Shown here one piece after another: positions 40,653 through 47,413 of a stretch of 47,413 nucleotides of DNA. The notes below the pieces were generated by a model. It did not search any database and was not told where the DNA came from. It saw nothing but the letters and a program-made list of their open reading frames with translations. Every line of letters starts with the position of its first letter. Positions within the stretch are counted from its first letter, which is position 1. The DNA is from Anaerolineae bacterium (GTDB lineage: Bacteria > Chloroflexota > Anaerolineae > Aggregatilineales > Phototrophicaceae). The DNA lies in the NCBI GenBank assembly GCA_019912965.1, contig JAIOHM010000048.1, forward strand, positions 1 to 47,413, read 5' to 3'. The position numbers were made by a program, and so were the translations under genes.

Positions 40653-41567
40653 TTACGAGGCTTTGGCCTCTGAAACCGATAGATTGTCAAATTCGACCTG
40701 TACACCCAAGCGACCGGCTGCGGCAGCAACCATGCCAATCTGCCCGGCTGTATAGGTATCATCGGTCGCGTCGCCCAAGAATTCTCCATTCACATACAAC
40801 GCCAGATAATCTCCCAAGCACACGGCGCGAATGCGGTTGTTGGCTGCACCTTTGGCGATAACGGCTGAATCCGTCCAATCCAAAAGCGGGGTTACGCTGC
40901 GTCCGCGGGAACGCATGATGGCAAAGCGTCCACTGCCCTGCACCAAGAACAAATAGCCATCTCCATTGTTGACCTCCAACCCACCGATCTGGTTCGAGGC
41001 ACCTTCTTCAAATGTGGCTTCCGCGGTCACTTCTGACATCATATCAGATGGAGATACTTCGGTAGCCTCGGCGGTGGCTTCGCCAGCAGCCTCGATGGTC
41101 GCTTCGGCAGTGGCTTCAGCGGTTGCGTCGGCTTCTGGAGTGGTTTCTGCACTGGCGATAATTTCCGCATTGCCGAGCGCTTCAGAAGCCAGATTTTGGA
41201 GTTCGGGGTCGATGCTGGCAGCCCCCTGACCAACCGTACCCCGTGCGCGGCACATGACACCGTAAGTTGTATTCTGATCTTCGGTCAACTGGCGGGTTTC
41301 GACATCAATCACCACGTCCGCCAGCGAATTGCCCCACTGCCCGTACCATAACACACTGTCCCCTTCGGTGACGTTAATATTGTAGCGTCCATTGCTGATT
41401 TCCAGCCGCGCCGTGCTTTCTTCAAATGTGCCTTCTTCAAATGTGCCGGGCGCAGTGAAGTCGTAAAAGGCAACTTCATCCCCTTTGACGAAGGATTGTT
41501 TGGGGGCGGCAGGCTGGCAGGCGGCCAACAAGGCGACGGCGATTATCATCCATAAGATGTGCTTCAC
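40653..41567 (-). CDS. Lipoprotein with concanavalin-like fold split by a low-complexity insert
   Basis: This 304-aa lipoprotein starts at GTG 41567, with AGGAG 8 nt upstream. Its lipobox LLAAC has the lipidated Cys at residue 17. The domain looks like a jelly-roll/laminin-G module: FYDFTAPGTFEEG, YGVMCRARG, GYLFLVQGSGRFAIMR, LYVNGEFLGDATDDTYTAGQIG. It is interrupted at about 125-200 by an Ala/Glu/Thr-rich stretch with repeated EATAEAT. It is probably a surface carbohydrate- or protein-binding module. A longer frame upstream is rejected for lack of a ribosome site. Confidence 0.78.
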   Translation of the reverse strand: MKHILWMIIAVALLAACQPAAPKQSFVKGDEVAFYDFTAPGTFEEGTFEESTARLEISNGRYNINVTEGDSVLWYGQWGNSLADVVIDVETRQLTEDQNTTYGVMCRARGTVGQGAASIDPELQNLASEALGNAEIIASAETTPEADATAEATAEATIEAAGEATAEATEVSPSDMMSEVTAEATFEEGASNQIGGLEVNNGDGYLFLVQGSGRFAIMRSRGRSVTPLLDWTDSAVIAKGAANNRIRAVCLGDYLALYVNGEFLGDATDDTYTAGQIGMVAAAAGRLGVQVEFDNLSVSEAKAS

Positions 41568-41712
41568 GGGATAGACTCCTGTATCGGGGCAATAAACCAC
41601 ATTGGGGCACTGTGCCCTATGAAACTGTACCACAAATCTACGCCAACTTTGCGCGATGGGTTCACTGAACTCACGAAATTATTAGACACCGTCAGCACGT
41701 CCTAACAAAGGA

Positions 41713-41721
41713 TGCTACAAT
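41713..41721 (+). promoter_or_regulatory. Extended -10 promoter of the Nal1-like protease
   Basis: TGCTACAAT, one mismatch to TGnTATAAT. Start is expected near 41728, 34 nt before the GTG; an AGGAGGGGAGG tract lies between. Confidence 0.45.
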
Positions 41722-41761
41722 CTAAATTACGTAAACTGGCGCAGGAGGGGAGGAATGGAAC

Positions 41762-42832
41762 GTGTCGATTAATCAAGTCTTCCAAGCGCAGGCTATTTTT
41801 CAGGAAGCACTTTTAGCCCGCCCCGGTGTGGTTGGGGTAGCGACTGGTTTTAAGAATGAGACGGGGGAACCTTCAGTGGTGGTGCTGGTGGAGCGCAAGC
41901 TGCCCATTGCAGCACTTTCGGCTGGTGAGGCCATTCCCAAAGAGGTTAATGGTGTTCCCACTGATGTGCTGGAAATCGGTTATCTACGCGCTTACGATAC
42001 CCCGCGCGACCGCTTCCGCCCGACCATCCCCAGCGGAGTCAGTATTGGTCATTACAAAATCACCGCCGGAACGCTGGGCACGATTGTGACTGACAGGACA
42101 ACGGGTGAGAAACTGATTCTTTCCAACAATCATGTGATGGCGAATAGCAATGATGCACTGGTGGGGGATGCTATCTTGCAGCCGGGGCCAACTGATGGCG
42201 GCAAGAATCCGGCTGATATGGTGGCGCGGCTGGAGCGTTTTATTCGCATTCGGTTCACTGACGAAACCGATACTACTCCAACGCCTACACCAAACCCTCC
42301 GGGCGGTGGAAGCGGCGGGTGCGATGTGGTGACGGTGGTGGTGTCGCTGACCAACGCGCTGGCGTCTTTGCTGGGTTCCAGCAAGCGGGTTACACCTACC
42401 AACGCAACTTCTACGCCAAGCACCAGTACCCCTACAACCCAAGCCACCCCTACTAATGAAGTGGATGCCGCGCTTGCCAAGCCGATTGACCCCAATATGT
42501 TCACCGGGGAAATTCGTGGCATCGGGTTCATTAATGGAACGAAACCTCCGGCTCTGGGGATGAAGGTGCGGAAAAGCGGACGCACAACAGGCTATACCGA
42601 AGGCACGATTAACCTGTTGAATGCGACCGTCAATGTGGCTTATGGCAGCCGAACTGCACGCTTTACCGGGCAGATCATCACCGGGCCGATGAGCCAGGGC
42701 GGTGATTCTGGTTCGTTGATTGTGGATGGCACCGAGAACAAAGCGGTTGGCTTGCTGTTCGCAGGATCGAATCTTTCGACCATCTTTAACCCGATTGACA
42801 GCGTGTTAGCCGCGCTGAACATCACTATTTAG
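41762..42832 (+). CDS. Nal1-like trypsin-fold serine protease
   Basis: This 356-aa protease has catalytic H124 (LSNNHVMA), D235 (EVDAALA) and S316 (GGDSGSLI). An N-terminal domain (about 1-75: RPGVVGVATGFKNETGEPSVVVLVERKLP to TDVLEIG) precedes the protease. A Thr/Pro/Ser-rich insert (about 165-232) separates His from Asp. There is no signal peptide. The start is GTG; an ATG 6 nt earlier is out of frame. The next gene encodes a lone copy of the N-terminal domain 23 nt downstream. Confidence 0.88.
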   Translation: MSINQVFQAQAIFQEALLARPGVVGVATGFKNETGEPSVVVLVERKLPIAALSAGEAIPKEVNGVPTDVLEIGYLRAYDTPRDRFRPTIPSGVSIGHYKITAGTLGTIVTDRTTGEKLILSNNHVMANSNDALVGDAILQPGPTDGGKNPADMVARLERFIRIRFTDETDTTPTPTPNPPGGGSGGCDVVTVVVSLTNALASLLGSSKRVTPTNATSTPSTSTPTTQATPTNEVDAALAKPIDPNMFTGEIRGIGFINGTKPPALGMKVRKSGRTTGYTEGTINLLNATVNVAYGSRTARFTGQIITGPMSQGGDSGSLIVDGTENKAVGLLFAGSNLSTIFNPIDSVLAALNITI

Positions 42833-42855
42833 ACGCCAACTATTATCAGGAGGCG

Positions 42856-43119
42856 ATGATGGCACAGGATGAAATGACAGCAAAAGCGATGCTGGTGCAG
42901 ACCAAATACACCGAAATGCTGATGAACAAAGCACATGTGATGGGTGTGGGCATTGGCTTGCTGGAAAAAGACGGCGTTTCCACCGGGGAGGTTTGTCTGG
43001 TGGTGATGGTTGATAAAAAGGTTCCACCATCAGAACGGGCGAACGCTGACCACATCCCCGAAGAACTGGATGGGGTCAAGGTGGACGTGCGCGAGATCGG
43101 TGTGCCGACCGCGTTCTAA
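42856..43119 (+). CDS. Free-standing homologue of the protease N-terminal domain
   Basis: This 87-aa protein has KAHVMGVGIGLLEKDG, VCLVVMVDKKVP, and then IPEELDGVKVDVREIG, matching in order RPGVVGVATGFKNETG, VVVLVERKLP and IPKEVNGVPTDVLEIG of the preceding protease. The lengths also correspond. AGGAGG lies just upstream of ATG 42856 (42859 also possible). It is co-transcribed with the protease and ends before a strong terminator. A role as chaperone, inhibitor or subunit of the protease is inferred. Confidence 0.8.
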   Translation: MMAQDEMTAKAMLVQTKYTEMLMNKAHVMGVGIGLLEKDGVSTGEVCLVVMVDKKVPPSERANADHIPEELDGVKVDVREIGVPTAF

Positions 43120-43128
43120 GTATTTATG

Positions 43129-43162
43129 ATCGGGGCATCCTGCGGGGTGTCCCGATTTTTCT
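43129..43162 (+). terminator. Rho-independent terminator of the protease operon
   Basis: A 9-bp stem ATCGGGGCA/TGTCCCGAT (one G-U) with a 10-nt loop is followed by TTTTTCT. Confidence 0.85.
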
Positions 43163-43256
43163 CTTCCTTATGGTAATCTCCCGGCAAATCCAAGCCTTCC
43201 TTAAGTCTACAGCGTTACACTGGTAGACCTCAAGCAATAACTCATGAGGTTTTTTC

Positions 43257-45308
43257 ATGATGCACCGGAACACACGTCTTCTGGAAAGCCGTTTCGTTTT
43301 GCTTTGGACACGGCTACGCCACCCTTCTGAAAACACGCGATTGTTATTGCTGGCAGTGGCAGTCGGATTGGCGACGGGAATGGGGGTGTGGCTGTTCCGT
43401 CTGGGCATTGAGTTGTTCCATAAGCTGTTTTTCGAGACGTTGCATGAAAGTGTGCTGATGCCCATCATCGGTTCGTTGGGGCTGGTGGTGATGGTGGCGC
43501 TGGCTGGCTTGATCGTTGGCTGGATTGTGCAGCACTACGTGGGTGAAGAACGGCATCATGGTGTAGCGGCTATCATCGAGTCGGTGGCGCTTTCTGGCGG
43601 CAAACTGCGTTATGCAACGATGCCATTCAAGGCATTGGCCTCGGCGATTTCGCTAGGCGGCGGGGCAGCAGTTGGCCCGGAAGCCCCCAGCGTGATGATT
43701 GGCGCGAATATTGGGTCGTTTGCTGCTCAAAAACTACGCCTTTCGGAAGACCGGATGCGGCTGTTAGTGGCGGCGGGCGCGGCTGCGGCGATTTCGGCAG
43801 CTTTCCGTGCGCCTATCGCCGGGGTGTTTTTCGCGCTGGAAGTCATCCTGAACGGCGAGTTCACAACGGGTTCGTTCGCAGCGGTGGTGATCGCGGCGGT
43901 CACATCATCAGCTTTTATGGGTTTGGTAGAGGAAGGCGGCGCAGAATTCGGACATTTAAATTATACGCTGGGCAGTCCGGCGGAGTTGATCTTCTACGCA
44001 TTGTTGGGACTGCTGCTCGCCCCGGTGGCTGTGTTTTTTATCCGCTATGTCCATTATCAGCATCATCTGTGGCATCGTTTTCAAATCTCCAAACCACTTA
44101 AAACCGCGTTGGCAGGGGTGATTGTTGGCGCGGTCGGCATTTTCTTCCCGCAAATTCTGGGGGCAGGGCGGGAGGTGATTACCAACGTATTGAGTGGGCA
44201 AGAAGCCACATTCACAGTTGGGATGCTGGTGCTGCTGGCATTTGCCAAAATCATCACCAATGGAATCAGTGTTGCAGGCGGATTTGTAGGTGGGGTATTT
44301 GCACCTACTTTATTCGTGGGTTCACTGCTGGGAAGTGCATTTGGCAAATTGATCACCTCATTTCTGCCGTTGAGCCTGACCGGTACGCCTCCAGCTTATG
44401 GTATTGCCGGGATGGCGGCGGTCATGGCCGGGGTGGTTCGTGCGCCGATTACAGCGGTACTGCTGGCGTTTGAGCTGACCAATGATTATCGCCTGATTTT
44501 GCCGATCATGTTTACGACGGTGATTTGTGTATATCTGACTGAACGATTTGTCCCGGCGGGGATTGATACCCTTTCACTGCTTCAGAGCGGCATCCGGCTA
44601 CAGCAGGGGCGCGATGTGGATGTAATGCAGGGAATCGCGGTACGTGAAGTGATGCAAGCACCTGCGCCGACTATCACGGAAAGGGCAACACTGACGGAAC
44701 TGCGGGATGCTTTGCGAAAACAGCATACCCGTGCATTGTGTGTTGTTGATGACGCGGGGAAACTTTCCGGCATTGTGACGCTTACTGATTTACAGCGGGC
44801 TTATGATCTGGAAAGTCATGACGAGATTGGTGTGCGGGATATTTGTACACGTGATCTGGTGAGCATTTCAGCGGATGATGTGGTGTGGGTGGCGATTCAG
44901 CAAATGGGCGGGCGCGATCTGGGGCAACTCCCAGTTATCAATCCACGCACAGGGCAGTTGATGGGTCTGGTGACCCGCAGCGAGATTATGCAGGCGTATC
45001 AAGTGGCGATTGCCCGGAAGCGAGAACATCAGCACAAAATGGAACAGGTGCGCTTGAGCAATTTGACGGGAGCGCATGTGTTGGAACTGCATATAACGGA
45101 TTTTTCCAGCGTGGCGGGACGGCGTATCTGTGATGTGGAGTGGCCTGCGGAAAGTCTAGTGGCTTCTATCCAGCGAGACAATCGGCTGATTGTGCCCCAC
45201 GGGAGTACTCAATTTCAGCGGGGGGATACGGTGACGATTGTGGCTGCACCGGATACAGAAGATCAACTGGCGCGGCTCTTTGGCTATGAAACGGCAGATG
45301 TGGAATAG
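43257..45308 (+). CDS. CLC-family chloride channel/transporter with CBS pair and TrkA-C domain
   Basis: This 683-aa protein has a CLC membrane domain (about 25-440) with gating Glu E142 in GPEAP (equivalent to GREGP) and GGVFAPTLFVG. The GSGIP filter is replaced by a HHGVAA segment. Two CBS domains follow (about 462-580: VREVMQAPAPTI, VRDICTRDLVSI), then a TrkA-C/RCK-C domain (about 605-675: LELHITDFSSVAGRRI). CBS and RCK-C imply gating by nucleotides or ions. GAGG precedes the ATG. It moves chloride or a related anion. Confidence 0.92.
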   Translation: MMHRNTRLLESRFVLLWTRLRHPSENTRLLLLAVAVGLATGMGVWLFRLGIELFHKLFFETLHESVLMPIIGSLGLVVMVALAGLIVGWIVQHYVGEERHHGVAAIIESVALSGGKLRYATMPFKALASAISLGGGAAVGPEAPSVMIGANIGSFAAQKLRLSEDRMRLLVAAGAAAAISAAFRAPIAGVFFALEVILNGEFTTGSFAAVVIAAVTSSAFMGLVEEGGAEFGHLNYTLGSPAELIFYALLGLLLAPVAVFFIRYVHYQHHLWHRFQISKPLKTALAGVIVGAVGIFFPQILGAGREVITNVLSGQEATFTVGMLVLLAFAKIITNGISVAGGFVGGVFAPTLFVGSLLGSAFGKLITSFLPLSLTGTPPAYGIAGMAAVMAGVVRAPITAVLLAFELTNDYRLILPIMFTTVICVYLTERFVPAGIDTLSLLQSGIRLQQGRDVDVMQGIAVREVMQAPAPTITERATLTELRDALRKQHTRALCVVDDAGKLSGIVTLTDLQRAYDLESHDEIGVRDICTRDLVSISADDVVWVAIQQMGGRDLGQLPVINPRTGQLMGLVTRSEIMQAYQVAIARKREHQHKMEQVRLSNLTGAHVLELHITDFSSVAGRRICDVEWPAESLVASIQRDNRLIVPHGSTQFQRGDTVTIVAAPDTEDQLARLFGYETADVE

Positions 45309-45318
45309 CGGGTGATTG

Positions 45319-46251
45319 TTACTGCTGGGCTGATCCGGCTTCGCCCTCATCAACCAGTTCGGGGGCAATTGCCCAGACCCCAACACCGGGTATTAAATCC
45401 GGCAGTGTTACCTCATCCGCCAGCGCGACGCGCACCCCAACCGCCAATTCGGTATCCGCACGGCCTTTGAATACGCCGCGCGTTGGGGGTACATCGGCAT
45501 AATCCCGCCCAACGGCTACGCGAATATGCCTCTCACCCGCGATGAGGTTATTGGTCGGGTCAAAACCGATCCAACCCAATTTGGGGAGCAAGGCTTCGAC
45601 CCACGCATGGCTGGCATCTTCCGCCGAGCGTGTGTTTTTATCGCCTCTGGTGTACAGGTAGCCACTGACATAACGACAGGGAATCCCTAATGGACGTAAA
45701 AGCGCGAGCATGATGTGGCTGAAATCCTGACAGACGCCGCTGCGGGCACGCAATGCATCATCAATCGGGGAATCCACTTTGGTGACTTCCTGCCCGTACT
45801 CGAAGGCGTCATAGATGGCGGTGTTGAGTTCACGCAGCAGGGTTAAGGGATCATCCCGGCGGGTTATGTTCAACTCGTGCGCCAGATCATCCAGCAGCGG
45901 TGTGGGATGGGTAAAACTGCTGGGGAGCAGGTTATCGAATTCGCTGGTGTCCAGTTCGTCCCACGTTTCGGGCGCCAGACGTTCTGGCAGTTCGGGCGCT
46001 GACTTCATTTCTACCTGCGCTTCGGCGGTGATGGTGAGGGAACGGTGCTGACCGGGAATATCGAAGTTGTGTACGACATTACCGAGATAGTCCCGATAGA
46101 TCATAATGTTGGCGGTGGGGTTCAGGGTCAGTTTGAAGCTCAGGCAGCGTTGAATGCCTTCGGTGCGCGGTTCCATGCGGAGTTCCATGATGCTTTGGGT
46201 GATGGGCGCACTGTAACGAAAGCGGGTGATGTGCTTGATTGAACAGTACAT
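45319..46251 (-). CDS. Bacterial transglutaminase-like cysteine protease
   Basis: This 310-aa protein has the N-terminal beta region usual for the family (MYCSIKHITRFRYSAPITQS), then a transglutaminase core with C174 (SGVCQDFSH), H215 (DASHAWVE) and D231 (GFDPTNN). It probably hydrolyses peptide or isopeptide bonds in the cytosol. ATG 46251 matches the family N-terminus; a frame extending to 46398 would overlap the alpha-E gene. It lies 49 nt after that gene on the same strand, a pairing known from ATP-grasp/alpha-E/transglutaminase clusters. Confidence 0.9.
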   Translation of the reverse strand: MYCSIKHITRFRYSAPITQSIMELRMEPRTEGIQRCLSFKLTLNPTANIMIYRDYLGNVVHNFDIPGQHRSLTITAEAQVEMKSAPELPERLAPETWDELDTSEFDNLLPSSFTHPTPLLDDLAHELNITRRDDPLTLLRELNTAIYDAFEYGQEVTKVDSPIDDALRARSGVCQDFSHIMLALLRPLGIPCRYVSGYLYTRGDKNTRSAEDASHAWVEALLPKLGWIGFDPTNNLIAGERHIRVAVGRDYADVPPTRGVFKGRADTELAVGVRVALADEVTLPDLIPGVGVWAIAPELVDEGEAGSAQQ

Positions 46252-46300
46252 TGTTATCGGCTGCCAGCCGACTCCCCTTTGTGATAATCGTGATGGCAAC

Positions 46301-47269
46301 CTATGATAGCGCCGATTCAACCTGATAAGTAACGTGAGCTTCGTAGACGGCATCGTGCAACTGGATGCACTGCCGACGAACTTCTTCCAAATATTCATGC
46401 GTTCCGCGCGCGATTACGTCATCTACCGTATCGAAACTGAGCGCCGAACGCATCCGCCCGGAAAGCCGATAAACGCGGGTGTTCTTGCTGGCGTTGGCGG
46501 CTTCGGCAATCGACTGGAGCGCGGCGTGCATGGCCTCGGCACAGAAGCGCAATCCATGTGGAAATTCGGCATTAAACAGCAGAAATTCGGTAATCTGCCG
46601 AGGGCGCAGGTCGGCATTGCAAACCTTGCAATAGGCCTCGAAGGCGGTGAAACATTTGAGGATGCCTAACCACTCGAAGTAACTATCGTTCATCGAAATG
46701 GGAATTTCCTGTTCATCCAGCGGCAGCGCCTTCAAATGAACATCCAACAGATTGGCAATTGCCAACGCCCGTTCGATGAAGCGCCCAAACTGGATGAAGT
46801 ACCAACCTTCGTCATGTACCATCGTTGAGTCGGTTATGCCCTGAAACAGATGCGCCCCATTTTTGACGACACCAAAAAATTCGTGGGGCTGGGCATTCCA
46901 GATGCGATCCAGAGAAGTACGCCGGACTTCCAGATAGAGCGTATTTAGCTGCAACCACATTTCCGAACTGATGCGTTCGCGCACCTGACGGGCATTTTCG
47001 CGGGCGGCAGCGATGCAACTGACGATGGAATTGGCGTGAACCGTATCAAACGCCAAGCGCTGCACCATCGTGTATTCATCCTTGATGCCGCCTTCTGGCA
47101 GGGGAATATGCAGCCCTTCCATCAGCCGTTCCCAGCGGGCAATCGGCGGCGTTTTCCGTGCCTGATCGAGGCTCAAATTCAACTGTACATCGACCAAACG
47201 CGCGGTGTGTTCAGCCCGTTCGAGGTAACGGGACATCCAGTAGAGGTTATCGGCTACACGAGACAGCAT
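46301..47269 (-). CDS. Alpha-E (DUF403) domain protein
   Basis: This 322-aa all-helical protein opens MLSRVADNLYWMSRYLERAEHTARLVDV, the hallmark of alpha-E proteins, with NARQVRERIS and the central FIERALAIANLLDVH. In known clusters alpha-E occurs with a circularly permuted ATP-grasp and a transglutaminase, proposed to make or break peptide-amide products. Here the transglutaminase follows; the ATP-grasp is not in the window and might lie beyond the right edge. Start ATG 47269; ribosome site weak. Confidence 0.92.
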   Translation of the reverse strand: MLSRVADNLYWMSRYLERAEHTARLVDVQLNLSLDQARKTPPIARWERLMEGLHIPLPEGGIKDEYTMVQRLAFDTVHANSIVSCIAAARENARQVRERISSEMWLQLNTLYLEVRRTSLDRIWNAQPHEFFGVVKNGAHLFQGITDSTMVHDEGWYFIQFGRFIERALAIANLLDVHLKALPLDEQEIPISMNDSYFEWLGILKCFTAFEAYCKVCNADLRPRQITEFLLFNAEFPHGLRFCAEAMHAALQSIAEAANASKNTRVYRLSGRMRSALSFDTVDDVIARGTHEYLEEVRRQCIQLHDAVYEAHVTYQVESALS

Positions 47270-47337
47270 AAGCGTTTTCTCACACCAAAAGACAAATAAT
47301 TGAGGGGCCAGATACCACTATTTACCCCTAACCCCAG

Positions 47338-47363
47338 CCCTTCCCCCGCACGCAGGGGAAGGG
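47338..47363. repeat. Intergenic palindrome CCCTTCCCC/GGGGAAGGG
   Basis: A perfect 9-bp inverted repeat with an 8-nt loop, preceded by CCCCTAACCCCAG. It lies upstream of the alpha-E gene; the final 144 nt of the window contain no gene. Confidence 0.8.
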
Positions 47364-47413
47364 AGCAATACAAACCCATTCAGATCATAGATATGAGAAG
47401 CTCACTCATAAAG

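Overview
The window reads as a chromosomal segment of a Chloroflexota bacterium, probably Anaerolineae-like. This is an inference from gene content; no rRNA or other marker gene is present. The hints are Pro/Thr-rich 'TPT' linkers in extracellular parts, a TIR–WD40–SH3 giant protein, an F420-type luciferase-like oxidoreductase, a many-TM sensor module ending in a 'VDYRFY' motif, DUF4397/fasciclin and V4R-like proteins, and abundant small intergenic repeats. I found no prophage, transposase, CRISPR array, rRNA or tRNA.

Layout. 0–8.8 kb: a 1503-aa TIR–TM–Ala-rich–WD40–SH3 protein (-), then a small membrane protein and a 1222-aa BNR/sortilin-like propeller protein (+). 8.9–13.1 kb: a secreted DUF4397–fasciclin protein, ferritin, GDP-mannose dehydratase, and a lipid kinase coupled by ATGA overlap to a dual-specificity phosphatase. 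13.2–15.3 kb: a two-gene module (helical small protein + HNH nuclease) and a CDF metal exporter with an enlarged C-terminus. 15.5–18.8 kb: an envelope/exopolysaccharide run (WecA/MraY-type transferase, NDP-sugar epimerase, GT4 glycosyltransferase). 18.8–20.4 kb: a single-domain response regulator and an orphan Zn/Mn ABC permease.

20.4–32.3 kb is mostly on the minus strand: dihydropyrimidinase, a Uma2 nuclease, a GH5 enzyme resembling fungal steryl-glucosidase/glucosylceramidase, an LLM oxidoreductase, a tight five-gene run (two V4R-like paralogues, two 2-TM paralogues, one secreted cyanophycinase-like protein whose domain is duplicated and whose second copy is catalytically dead), a NYN/LabA protein and an N-carbamoyl-amidohydrolase. 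Dihydropyrimidinase, the LLM enzyme and the amidohydrolase together suggest reductive pyrimidine or hydantoin breakdown.

32.4–47.4 kb: a Ser/Thr kinase with its membrane sensor at the N-terminus, an endonuclease/exonuclease/phosphatase-family enzyme, an ABC peptide-type importer lacking ATPases, a 46-aa membrane peptide, a lipoprotein, a Nal1-like serine protease followed by a free-standing copy of its N-terminal domain, a CLC channel with CBS and TrkA-C domains, and an alpha-E/transglutaminase pair.

Two sequence-level patterns run across the genes. Between about 16.6 and 36 kb at least seven sites carry short tandem arrays of degenerate 7-nt units, several reaching into start codons. Independently, many gaps carry a single palindrome of a few recurring types (GGGGCGACC..., GGGACACG...). 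Several promoters look like extended -10 elements (TGnTATAAT) with weak -35 boxes. Start codons were reassigned for many genes using ribosome binding sites; coordinates below reflect those choices.
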